A stretch of 50,913 bases of DNA. It comes from CADEED01 sp035701825 (GTDB lineage: Bacteria > Pseudomonadota > Gammaproteobacteria > Steroidobacterales > Steroidobacteraceae). The translations under genes and the position numbers were made by a program. The stretch spans positions 1 through 50,913 of the forward strand of contig DASSRK010000084.1 in assembly GCA_035701825.1 (NCBI GenBank). Direction: 5' to 3'. Under the pieces are notes generated by a model. The model did no database searches. It saw only the letters and a list, made by a program, of their open reading frames with translations, and was not told the DNA's origin. Shown here one piece after another: positions 32,198 through 39,667 of this stretch. Positions within the stretch are counted from its first letter, which is position 1. Every line of letters begins with the position of its first letter.

Positions 32198-34356
32198 GTG
32201 CGCGGTGCGGTGTCCGCCTCGTCGTAGACCACGTCGGGCGCGAGCATGGGCACCGGGCAATCGATGAGCACGCAGGCGGCGCGCAGCAGGTCGACGAGCG
32301 GCACCGTGAGACGCCCGCCCACCGCGACCACGCGCGCCATGCCCTCGGAGAGCGAGCGCTTGCCGGTGGGATGAACCCCGGCGAGACCCGCGAGCGCCGC
32401 ATCCAGCGCGGCGGGTGCGATCAACGTCTCGGGAAACACGGCCCATTTCTGTGGGGGCAGCATGCCCATGAGACCGGCGCGGTACGCGTTCAGTCCCGGC
32501 TTGCCGGCGCCGAAGCGGCACTGCGCGAGCGCCGCATACAGCTCGCAGACGGCGGCCGCGCGCTCGGGCAGCGGCACCGGCGGGGATGGTTCGGTGGCTT
32601 TGGCCAGGCGCTTCTCGATCAGGCGCGTCACGGCAAAGCGCAGCATGTCGCCGGTGGCGACCGTCGGCGCGAAGGCGCGCGCGATGGCGCGCAGCTTCTT
32701 GCGGTCGGCGGGATCGAGCGCGTCGAGCATGCTGGCCAGATCCATCAGCATGGGCAGGCGCGCGGGCGCCGGCAGCGCGTTGATGGCCTTCCACTGCGCC
32801 TGGCATTCCTTCATGAGCTCGATGCCGAGCAATGGCGCGAGCTTGGTCACCTGGGTGCGCGTCTTGGCGGGCTCGGACGCCAGCATGGCCGCGATGAACG
32901 TGGCCTGCACGCTGGGCAACGACTTCTCGACGCGCGCCAGGTACTCGACGATGGCCTGCTGCTGCTCCTGGCTGAGGCGGTTGCGCAACACGTCGGGCGG
33001 CAGCGAGCGGCCGCCGATCATGCGGATGCCCGAGGGCAGCGTCTCGGCGAGAGCGAGCCCTGAGATCGTGCGGCTGCGCGTGGTGGCGCCGCTCGCCGCG
33101 GGCGCCGTGCCGGCGGGTGTCAGGGTGGCGGGTGGCGTGCTGGCGGGCGTTGTGCTCGCGGCGGCCGCCAACTGGGTTGCGAGCCTCACCGGCTGCGCGA
33201 TGGCGGCCGTGCCTTCCGCGGGCGTGAAGGCCAGCACGTCGCCAGGGGCCGCGGCGGGCGTGGATCCTGGGGCAACCGCGGCGGTGACTTCGCCATTGGC
33301 GGTGGTTTCCGCAGGCGACTGCGCGTCGCGCGCGGCGATCTTGCGGCGCTCTTCGTTGACCAGCGTGCGGAACCTGGCCGGAGTGACGCGCGAGTCGAGC
33401 GCCTTCACACGCTCCTCGAGCTTCGGGTGCGTCGAAAACCAGCCGGTGCCGACCTTGTCGGCCCACGGCGGATCGCTGTGCGCGAAGAACATGTGCGCGA
33501 CGTTCACCGCGCTGGCGTGCTGCAGGCGTGAGCCCTGCGCATTCGCCGCCATGGCGATGAAGGCACCCTGCAGGGCCTGCGGATTGCGCGTGAACTGCAC
33601 CGACGAGGCGTCGGCGAGATGCTCGCGGCGCCGCGACACCGCGGCCTGCAGCAGGCGGCCCGCGATGAGTCCCACGCTGCCGGCGATGAATACGCCGAGC
33701 GCCACCAGCTTCAGGCGCGCGGCGCCCTTGCCGCGGCTGCGGTTCCTCATGATGCGCGTGGCGATGTTGGTGATGATGAACAGTCCGAAGATCCACGCCG
33801 CCAGGCGCATGTTGATCTTCATGTCGCCGTTGAGCACGTGCGAGAACTCGTGGCCGATGACCGCCTGCAGCTGGTCGCGGTCGAGATTGTCGAGCGCGCC
33901 CTGCGTGACGGCGACCGCCGCCTCGTCGGGCGAATGGCCGGCGGCGAAGGCGTTGATGCCGGGCTCCTCGGTCAGCACGAATACCTGCGGCTTGCGGATC
34001 CTGGCCGCGATGGCCATCTCTTCGACGATGTTGAGCAGCCGCTGGCGCTTGAGGTCGCTGTCCTGCGCGGTCACCGGCACGCCGCCGAGCGCGCGCGCCA
34101 CCACGGCGCCGCCGGCACGCAGCTCCGAGCTCTTGTGCCAGCTCGCGACCAGCATGGTTCCGATCACCACCCCGGAGATCCACGCCACGTACTCCGGGTG
34201 GTGCCGGATGATGTAGAACGGTTCGCCGAAGAGTCCGACGAGGACCACGAGGTTGATGGCGGCGGTGACCACCAGCAATGCGCCGATGAAACTCAGCACC
34301 AGCCACTTCGTATAGCTGCGCTGGGTTTCCTGCCGTTCGAAGAACTGCGTGCTCAC
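32179..34356 (-). CDS. M48 family metalloprotease with long extension
   Basis: 725 residues. Two hydrophobic helices near the N-terminus (about 20-45 and 55-80) precede a peptidase M48 domain (HtpX/Ste24 type) with the zinc motif 'GHEFSHVLNGD' (first His about residue 168), 'RRREHLADASSVQFTRN' with the third ligand Glu, and 'WFSTHPKLEERVKAL'. Two more helices lie between these. After about residue 330 comes an Ala/Pro/Thr-rich linker of about 100 residues. A helical domain of nearly 300 residues with no recognised family follows. HtpX-like proteases degrade damaged membrane proteins; typical members are about 290 residues, so this one is more than twice as long. The start is GTG at 34356 with GGAGG upstream; a TTG at 34389 is the alternative. 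Confidence 0.88.
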   Translation of the reverse strand: MSTQFFERQETQRSYTKWLVLSFIGALLVVTAAINLVVLVGLFGEPFYIIRHHPEYVAWISGVVIGTMLVASWHKSSELRAGGAVVARALGGVPVTAQDSDLKRQRLLNIVEEMAIAARIRKPQVFVLTEEPGINAFAAGHSPDEAAVAVTQGALDNLDRDQLQAVIGHEFSHVLNGDMKINMRLAAWIFGLFIITNIATRIMRNRSRGKGAARLKLVALGVFIAGSVGLIAGRLLQAAVSRRREHLADASSVQFTRNPQALQGAFIAMAANAQGSRLQHASAVNVAHMFFAHSDPPWADKVGTGWFSTHPKLEERVKALDSRVTPARFRTLVNEERRKIAARDAQSPAETTANGEVTAAVAPGSTPAAAPGDVLAFTPAEGTAAIAQPVRLATQLAAAASTTPASTPPATLTPAGTAPAASGATTRSRTISGLALAETLPSGIRMIGGRSLPPDVLRNRLSQEQQQAIVEYLARVEKSLPSVQATFIAAMLASEPAKTRTQVTKLAPLLGIELMKECQAQWKAINALPAPARLPMLMDLASMLDALDPADRKKLRAIARAFAPTVATGDMLRFAVTRLIEKRLAKATEPSPPVPLPERAAAVCELYAALAQCRFGAGKPGLNAYRAGLMGMLPPQKWAVFPETLIAPAALDAALAGLAGVHPTGKRSLSEGMARVVAVGGRLTVPLVDLLRAACVLIDCPVPMLAPDVVYDEADTAPRTQASAR

Positions 34357-34523
34357 GGGCCTCCACGGTGATGGCACAGACGGGCCCAAACTAGCGCCAA
34401 ATCATCGGTTTGGACGTGCGCTGGCGCACGCTCGCGCCATCCGGCGAGCGCCATTTGAGACCCGATTAACGCTTGGACATGCGGCGCGGCGCGCGCCGAC
34501 CGGCCGGGGTAATATCCGCGGCC
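34357..34523. promoter_or_regulatory. Divergent region M48 / small membrane protein
   Basis: 167 bases. CAAACTAGC at 34387-34395 is a one-mismatch copy of the recurrent 9-mer. TAATAT at 34510-34515 is a candidate -10 for the + gene. No other structure was recognised. Confidence 0.3.
34510..34515 (+). promoter_or_regulatory. Candidate -10 box, leaderless start
   Basis: TAATAT ends 8 bases before the ATG at 34524, with no ribosome binding site between. Confidence 0.4.
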
Positions 34524-34745
34524 ATGAACCTCGAGCCGCAGAAAGCCTCCGAGATCCGCGCCGGCAACGGCGTGGCGCGTGTCATGGCCAGTCTCGCCAT
34601 CCTGGTGCTGGCTGCCCTCACGATCCTGGTGGTGCTGGAAGTCATACCTCGCTCAGCATTCGCCGAAGTGGCCGGCAAGACCGCCATGGTCGCCGGCATC
34701 TGCGTGATTTCTGTCGTCGCGATCGGACTGCTGACAAAACGCTGA
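34524..34745 (+). CDS. Small two-helix membrane protein
   Basis: A 73-residue protein with a charged N-terminus ('NLEPQKASEIRAG') and two hydrophobic helices (about 20-40 and 49-68), ending in Lys-Arg. No family was recognised. The ATG at 34524 is preferred to a TTG at 34473 because a -10-like box sits 8 bases upstream and the longer version only adds an Arg-rich stretch. It precedes the MocA-like gene by 8 bases, so they are probably co-transcribed. Function unknown. Confidence 0.65.
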   Translation: MNLEPQKASEIRAGNGVARVMASLAILVLAALTILVVLEVIPRSAFAEVAGKTAMVAGICVISVVAIGLLTKR

Positions 34746-34753
34746 TCGCACCC

Positions 34754-35389
34754 GTGGACTCCGCGCCCGCCGAATCCAGCCATATCCACGTCGTGGTGCT
34801 GGCGGCGGGCGCATCGACGCGCTTCGGCTCGACCAAGCAATTGGTGCGCGTCAATGGTCGTCCCCTGCTGCACACCATCGTGGGCCGCGCCGCGGAGCTC
34901 GCCGGGCACTCGGTGACCGTGGTGCTCGGCGCCCACGCCGGCGAACTCGCGCCGCTGCTCAAGCACAGCCCGGCCGCGATCACCGTCAACCGCGAATGGT
35001 CCGAAGGCATCGCGAGCTCCATCCGCGAGGGCATCGCGCACACGCCGGCCACCGCCGATGGCGTGCTGATCCTGCTCGCCGACCAGGCTGCCGTGAGCGT
35101 CGAGGACCTGCGCCGGCTCTCCAGCACGTGGCGCCGCAACCCGAGCTCACTGGTCGCCGCGCAGTACGCGGGCCGCTTCGGCGTGCCGGCGATCTTCCCT
35201 CGCTGGTGCTTCCGCGAACTGATCGAGTTGCGCGGCGATCGTGGCGCGCAGACGCTGCTGCAGCGGCACGTCGACCGGCTGGTGCGCATTCCCATGCCGA
35301 GCGCCGAGCTCGACATCGACCGGCCGGAGGACCTGCTGGCGCTCGAGGTCGCGACGCAGGTCAAGCGCCAGCAGCTCGGCGATAGCTAG
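34754..35389 (+). CDS. MocA-like molybdopterin nucleotidyltransferase
   Basis: A 211-residue cytosolic NTP transferase of the MobA/MocA fold. MocA adds CMP to molybdopterin to make the cytosine-dinucleotide cofactor used by xanthine dehydrogenase-type enzymes. The nucleotide loop is 'VVLAAGASTRFGSTKQL' (about 12-28). 'VNREWSEGIASSIREGI', 'ILLADQAAVS' (where LxDqP is usual) and 'GDRGAQTLL' follow the family plan. The start is GTG at 34754, 8 bases after the small membrane protein; no ATG fits. Together with the xdhC-like gene 3.4 kb away it suggests a molybdenum hydroxylase elsewhere. A relative acting on another sugar-like acceptor cannot be excluded. Its stop shares CTAG with the convergent TadC-like gene. 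Confidence 0.8.
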   Translation: MDSAPAESSHIHVVVLAAGASTRFGSTKQLVRVNGRPLLHTIVGRAAELAGHSVTVVLGAHAGELAPLLKHSPAAITVNREWSEGIASSIREGIAHTPATADGVLILLADQAAVSVEDLRRLSSTWRRNPSSLVAAQYAGRFGVPAIFPRWCFRELIELRGDRGAQTLLQRHVDRLVRIPMPSAELDIDRPEDLLALEVATQVKRQQLGDS

Positions 35390-36141
35390 CGGTCGATCAC
35401 CAGCGCCAGCACGCGCGCCACCGGGAAAGCCAGCACCAGCAGCGTGCACGGCGCGATACACAGCAGCATGGTCGCCCAGAGCTTGAGCGGCGCGACGCGG
35501 GCCAGCCGCTCGGCGCGCGCGAAGCGGCTGGCCGCCGCCTGGCGGGCGCGCTCGCGCATCACCACCACGGGATCGAGTCCGTTGCGCTCGGTGGCCCGCA
35601 ACGCGGTCACCAGCACCGTCAGCGCGCGCAATCCGACGCGCTGCTCCATGACCCGCAGCACCTCCATGACCTCGGCCCCGGCATGCATCTCGAGCATGGC
35701 GGCGGCCCAGGCGCGGCGCAGTGGCCCGTCCGGTGCGCGCTCGGCGCAGATGGTGATGGCGGATCTCAAACTACCGCCCGACTCCAGCACCAGCGCCATG
35801 AGGTCGAGATGCAGCGTGAGTTCGTCCAGCAGCGCCTGCTCGGCGCGTTGCCGGGCTTCGCGCAGCAGCGCCGGCGAGACCGCGTAGCCCAGCAATGCCG
35901 CCACCAGCGCCGCCCCGAGCGCGCCCGCACCCAGCGATGCGGTCGCGACGTACACCGGCAACGCCGCCAATGCGCCGATGAAGGCGCGCGTCGCCCGCCA
36001 GTGCCGCGGAGACGACAGCCGCTCGAGCTCGCCCAGGCGCAGCGCCGCGCGAATATCGAACAACCCACCGAGCCCGGGGACTCCCACGGCGCACGCGCCG
36101 ACGGCGAGCATGGCCAACCACAGGGGCGAGGTGTCGTCCAT
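35386..36141 (-). CDS. TadC-like type II secretion F-domain protein
   Basis: A 251-residue membrane protein of the GspF/TadC family, which forms the inner-membrane platform of tight-adherence (Flp) pili. A hydrophobic N-terminal helix is followed by two helices around residues 50-85. The F domain follows ('LLDELTLHLDLMALVLESGGS', 'MEVLRVMEQRVGLRALTVL'), and a C-terminal helix ('LWATMLLCIAPCTLLVLAFPV'). The start is ATG 36141 or GTG 36147; the latter overlaps the tadB-like stop as GTGA. No TadA ATPase, pilin, prepilin peptidase or secretin is present in the window, so this pair is an orphan or a remnant whose partners are elsewhere. Confidence 0.78.
   Translation of the reverse strand: MDDTSPLWLAMLAVGACAVGVPGLGGLFDIRAALRLGELERLSSPRHWRATRAFIGALAALPVYVATASLGAGALGAALVAALLGYAVSPALLREARQRAEQALLDELTLHLDLMALVLESGGSLRSAITICAERAPDGPLRRAWAAAMLEMHAGAEVMEVLRVMEQRVGLRALTVLVTALRATERNGLDPVVVMRERARQAAASRFARAERLARVAPLKLWATMLLCIAPCTLLVLAFPVARVLALVIDR
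35767..35775 (+). repeat. CAAACTACC motif, copy 5
   Basis: On the + strand, antisense to the tadC-like gene, where it reads GGT AGT TTG (Gly-Ser-Leu), a frame and strand different from the Lys-Leu-Pro copies. Confidence 0.5.
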
Positions 36142-36143
36142 GC

Positions 36144-36659
36144 TCACACACCCACATGCGTCACGCGCCAGAGGAGCCAGCAGCCGATGCCTTGCAGGAC
36201 CAGCACGAGCAACACCGACGCCGTGGGCAGCGCCATGCCCGTCGCCTGCATCGACAGCAATGCGAGCGCGGCGCAGGTTCCGGCCACCGCGCCGCGCCAG
36301 CGCCCGGCCGCAGTGCGCGCCAGCATCTTGCGCTCGAACGCCACGCGACGCTTGAGACGCAGCGCCAGCCGTTGCGCGGCATCCGCCAGCAATGCCGGCT
36401 GGGGTCGCGGCAATTCGCGCGCGAACTCGAAACCCAGCATTTCCGGAATGGCGAGCCGCCGCGCGCGCTCGAGCAGCCGCGCGTCGAGCTCGAGCGCCAC
36501 CGGCGAGCCGCGCACCGCGGCGGCGAACTGCGCCAGTCCGGCAGCCACGTCGCTGCACTCGCGGCTCCGCCGGCGGCGGTGCATGGCGCCGAGCGCGGGC
36601 AGCGCGATCAGCGCCGCGAGCAGCGGCCCCAGGACGACAGGCCACGACTCAGGCGACAT
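36144..36659 (-). CDS. Short TadB-like membrane protein
   Basis: 171 residues, about half the usual TadB length. A single N-terminal helix (about 6-26) is followed by a shortened F-type domain ('DVAAGLAQFAAAVRGSPVALELDARLL', 'DAAQRLALRLKRRVAFERKMLARTAAGRW') and two C-terminal helices. In normal TadB two N-terminal helices precede a full F domain; here one helix and part of the domain are missing. The alignment of 'RKMLARTAAGRW' to the TadB region before the last helices is my reading. It overlaps the tiny gene upstream and is coupled to the tadC-like gene. Confidence 0.65.
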   Translation of the reverse strand: MSPESWPVVLGPLLAALIALPALGAMHRRRRSRECSDVAAGLAQFAAAVRGSPVALELDARLLERARRLAIPEMLGFEFARELPRPQPALLADAAQRLALRLKRRVAFERKMLARTAAGRWRGAVAGTCAALALLSMQATGMALPTASVLLVLVLQGIGCWLLWRVTHVGV

Positions 36660-36777
36660 GCGCCGCCACCGGTGCGAACAACCAGTCGCCGTAGCCCTGC
36701 CAGAGACCCCAGGCCAGCCATGCGCCGAGCACGGCCACGGCGAAGCGAACCAGACGTGAATGATGCTGCGCGTCCAT
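36649..36777 (-). CDS. Tiny membrane protein, 42 residues
   Basis: A possible gene at the head of the tadB/tadC-like pair. It has an N-terminal 'MDAQHHSRLVR', then one strongly hydrophobic helix ('FAVAVLGAWLAWGLWQGYG'). GGGGG lies about 8 bases before the ATG at 36777. Its end overlaps the tadB-like start by 11 bases, which fits coupled translation. Single-helix proteins of this size occur in pilus operons, but similarity could not be judged at this length. Confidence 0.45.
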   Translation of the reverse strand: MDAQHHSRLVRFAVAVLGAWLAWGLWQGYGDWLFAPVAAHVA

Positions 36778-36871
36778 GCGCTGCCCCCATGCGATGTCGG
36801 CCTGCATTGAAGCGCGCCGCCCGGCGCATGTCACCGCGCAAAACGCGCGTGAACGACGAATTTTGCGCGGC

Positions 36872-37444
36872 TCAGGCCTTGACGGCCGCCAGCCGCCCGG
36901 CCTCGATGGCTTCGCGATTGGCGTTGCGGAACACGTTGAGGTAGTCGGGGTTGGTGAACGCCAGCTTCATGTAGTCGACGTTGCCGCGGCCACTCATGAC
37001 GTCCGTGAACCTGACCCGCGCCTGCTTGATGCGCACGGGTTGATAGAAGCTGGTCTGTGGCGGGCGCTTCCTGCGCAACCAGTAGAAGCCGAGCGTGGCC
37101 AGCAGGCCCAGTACCACGATCAACTGGAAGCGGTGATCGACGAACCACACCGGCATCGAGCCCGACGACTGCCACAGCATCACCAATGCCAGGAACGCCA
37201 CCGACATCAGCGCGAGCACCAGCAGCCTCGAGAAGAACACCGCCGGCCGGCGCCGCAGGCTGCGGCGGCAACGCGCGCACACCGGCACCGACAGGTGGAA
37301 GGTCGCGCCAGTGCCGTAGATCGCGAAGAAGCGCGTCACGCGCGTGTCCTGGTTCTCGGCGGCGCAGTTGACCTCGCCGCAGTTGCAGCAGAACGCGGTG
37401 GGGAATATCAGCGCGGGATTGGTGACTTCAGCGGGTTCGTCCAT
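36872..37444 (-). CDS. Membrane protein with Cys-rich (zinc-ribbon-like) head
   Basis: 190 residues. The N-terminal cytoplasmic part has four close cysteines ('CCNCGEVNC', 19-27) and a second pair ('CARC', 56-59), a likely metal-binding ribbon. Two transmembrane helices follow (about 70-92 and 106-123). The C-terminal domain has 'SGRGNVDYMKLAFTNPDYLNVFRNAN', a pattern I have no name for. The ATG at 37444 lies 3 bases after the mmsA stop, so it depends on the mmsA transcript. A link to valine or propionate metabolism is not evident from sequence. Function unknown. Confidence 0.7.
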   Translation of the reverse strand: MDEPAEVTNPALIFPTAFCCNCGEVNCAAENQDTRVTRFFAIYGTGATFHLSVPVCARCRRSLRRRPAVFFSRLLVLALMSVAFLALVMLWQSSGSMPVWFVDHRFQLIVVLGLLATLGFYWLRRKRPPQTSFYQPVRIKQARVRFTDVMSGRGNVDYMKLAFTNPDYLNVFRNANREAIEAGRLAAVKA

Positions 37445-37447
37445 GCG

Positions 37448-38971
37448 TCACTTCATCGTTGGCATCACGAATTCTGCGCCGCCCGCCCCCGCGCCATCGG
37501 CTGGCGCGGGCCAGCGGCTGGTGACCGTCTTGAGCCGCGTGTAGAAGCGCACGCCTTCCATGCCGTGCATCGCATGGTCCGCGAAGCTCGAGCGGCGCCA
37601 GCCGCCGAAGCTGAAGAATGCCATCGGCACGGGGATCGGCACGTTGACGCCCACCATGCCCACCTCGATGGCCTGCACGAAGGCGCGCGCCGCGCCGCCG
37701 TCGCGCGTGAAGAGAGCCGTCCCATTGGCGAACTCGTGCGCGTTGACCAGCTCGATGGCGGCCGCGAGCGTCGGCACGCGCAGCACGACCAGCACCGGGC
37801 CGAAGATCTCGTCGCGATAGATCTTCATCGACGGCTGCACGTGATCGAACAGCGAGCCGCCGAGGAAGAACCCGTTCTCGTATCCCTTGACGCGGTGACC
37901 GCGGCCGTCGACCACCAGGCGCGCGCCCTCGGCGACCCCGGCGTCGATGTAGTCGCATACGCGCTCGCGGTGCGCCGCGGTGATCAGCGGACCCATGTCG
38001 GCCTCGCCGTTCTGCGAGTGATCGATGCGCAGCGACTTCACGCGGGCGGACAAGGTCTCGACCAGCCGGTCCGCGGTGCCGTCGCCGACCGCGACCGCGA
38101 CGGAGATCGCCATGCAGCGCTCGCCCGCCGAGCCATAGGCCGCGCCTAACAACGCATCGGCCACCTGGTGCACGTCCGCGTCGGGCAGCATCACCAGGTG
38201 GTTCTTGGCTCCGCCCAGCGCCTGCACCCGCTTGCCGTGCGCGATGCCTTCGCGCTGGACGTATTCGGCAATCGGCGTGGAGCCCACGAAACTGACCGCG
38301 TCCACGCCCCGGTGCCGCAGCAGCGCGTCGACCGCCGTCTTGTCGCCGTTCACGAGATTGAAAACGCCCGCCGGCAAACCCGCTTCATGCAGCCACTGCG
38401 TTAACAACAGCGCCGCGCCCGGATCGCGCTCCGAGGGTTTGAGAATGAAGCAATTTCCGCACGCCAGGGCCACGGGGAACATCCACAGGGGCACCATGGC
38501 CGGGAAATTGAACGGCGTGATCCCGGCCGCGACACCGAGCGGCTGGCGCAGCGAGAAGCAGTCGACGCCCGCGCCCACGTTGTCGGCGAATTCACCCTTG
38601 AGCAGGTGCGGCGCGCCACAGGCGAATTCCACGACCTCGAGGCCACGGGTCACCTCGCCCGCCGCATCGCTCACCAGTTTCCCGTGCTCCGAGGCGATGA
38701 CGCGCGCCAGTTCCGCGCGGCGCGCCTCGACGATTTCCTTGAACCTGGACAGCACGCGCGCCCGGCGCAGCGCCGGTGTCGCGGCCCATGCGGGAAAGGC
38801 CGCACGCGCCGCGCGGACCGCGGCATCGACCTCGGCCTCCGAGGCCAGCGCCACCCGTGACGCCACCACGCCGAGCGATGGGTTGAACACTTCGCCCGCG
38901 CGACCCGAACTGCCGGCGACGGCTTTGCCGCCGATCCAGTGTGGATGAATGCTGACGCGATCCTGGGTCAT
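37448..38971 (-). CDS. mmsA: Methylmalonate-semialdehyde dehydrogenase (CoA-acylating)
   Basis: A 507-residue aldehyde dehydrogenase that turns methylmalonate semialdehyde into propionyl-CoA in valine and inositol breakdown. Family marks are 'WIGGKAVAG' at the start, 'GVAAGITPFNFPAMVPLWMFP' and 'CGNCFILKPSERDPGA'. 'VNGDKTAVDALL' and 'FVGSTPIAEYV' form the NAD site. 'QALGGAKNHLVMLPDAD' lacks the general-base Glu of ordinary aldehyde dehydrogenases, as is normal in MmsA. The catalytic cysteine is in 'SAGERCMAIS' (about 286). The start at 38971 has no ribosome binding site but has TACACT 9 bases upstream on its strand. Confidence 0.95.
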   Translation of the reverse strand: MTQDRVSIHPHWIGGKAVAGSSGRAGEVFNPSLGVVASRVALASEAEVDAAVRAARAAFPAWAATPALRRARVLSRFKEIVEARRAELARVIASEHGKLVSDAAGEVTRGLEVVEFACGAPHLLKGEFADNVGAGVDCFSLRQPLGVAAGITPFNFPAMVPLWMFPVALACGNCFILKPSERDPGAALLLTQWLHEAGLPAGVFNLVNGDKTAVDALLRHRGVDAVSFVGSTPIAEYVQREGIAHGKRVQALGGAKNHLVMLPDADVHQVADALLGAAYGSAGERCMAISVAVAVGDGTADRLVETLSARVKSLRIDHSQNGEADMGPLITAAHRERVCDYIDAGVAEGARLVVDGRGHRVKGYENGFFLGGSLFDHVQPSMKIYRDEIFGPVLVVLRVPTLAAAIELVNAHEFANGTALFTRDGGAARAFVQAIEVGMVGVNVPIPVPMAFFSFGGWRRSSFADHAMHGMEGVRFYTRLKTVTSRWPAPADGAGAGGAEFVMPTMK

Positions 38972-39005
38972 TAGGCCCGGAGTGTAACCTCTATACTGTC
39001 AGCCG
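38972..39005. promoter_or_regulatory. 34-base bidirectional promoter region
   Basis: Only 34 bases separate the two divergent ATG codons. On the + strand TATACT (38992-38997) ends 8 bases before ATG 39006. On the minus strand TACACT (38981-38986) ends 9 bases before ATG 38971. Neither side has a Shine-Dalgarno sequence. Any -35 elements must lie within the opposite gene. Confidence 0.5.
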
Positions 39006-39656
39006 ATGAATCAGCCGCAATCCGAACTCAACAAGCTGCTGCAGCACATCGACAGCCTGATCGCGCAGGCGCCCGATGAAGCGACTCGCAAGGACCTGGA
39101 ACGCATGCGGGCGCGCCTCGACTCGCCGGAAATGCTCGACATGGCGCGCGATCTGGCCGGCGCGCGTCCGGCCCGAGCCGAAGACCTGGTGCTGGAATTC
39201 CACGATCCGCTGCTCCCCATGGTGCTGACCGCCACCGGCTGCGTGATCGCCACCGCCGTGTGCCTGTTTTCGATCGTCTACGGCTTCGACAGCGCCACGG
39301 CCTGGGTAGCTGGCACGCCCGTGAACCTGTGGCTGGCGGCGGTGGTCTCCGGCGCGGTGTCGGTGATGTTCACCGCGCTCTCGTTCATGCGGACCTTCTC
39401 GGTGCGCGTCGACACCGAGGGCATGATCTCGCGTATCAGCGGCAACCGCTGGCGGCGGCTGCACGTGGGTGGAATGCCGTGGCGGGACATCCGCTCGCTC
39501 CACGAACGCGTGAAGGATCGCGTGCTGGAAGTGCGCGCCGCGGGCGGCCGGGTGTTCGAGATCCCGATGCGCGTGGTGAATTTCCCGATCCTCAGGCAGC
39601 ACCTCGAGAACATGGTGCGGCTGTACGGTGATCGCCCCGGGGCCGCGACCGCCTAG
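39006..39656 (+). CDS. Two-helix membrane protein with PH-like tail
   Basis: 216 residues. A charged helical N-terminus ('ELNKLLQHIDSLIAQAPDEATRKDLERMRARL') is followed by two transmembrane helices (about 70-92 and 105-128). A cytoplasmic beta-rich domain ('FSVRVDTEGMISRISGNRWRRLH', 'WRDIRSLHERVKDRVLEVRAAG') then reads like a bacterial PH-type domain. No named family was recognised. The gene stands alone: divergent from mmsA, convergent with hrpA, whose stop is 11 bases away. It probably has a leaderless mRNA. Confidence 0.7.
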   Translation: MNQPQSELNKLLQHIDSLIAQAPDEATRKDLERMRARLDSPEMLDMARDLAGARPARAEDLVLEFHDPLLPMVLTATGCVIATAVCLFSIVYGFDSATAWVAGTPVNLWLAAVVSGAVSVMFTALSFMRTFSVRVDTEGMISRISGNRWRRLHVGGMPWRDIRSLHERVKDRVLEVRAAGGRVFEIPMRVVNFPILRQHLENMVRLYGDRPGAATA

Positions 39657-39667
39657 CTACTTCGCCG

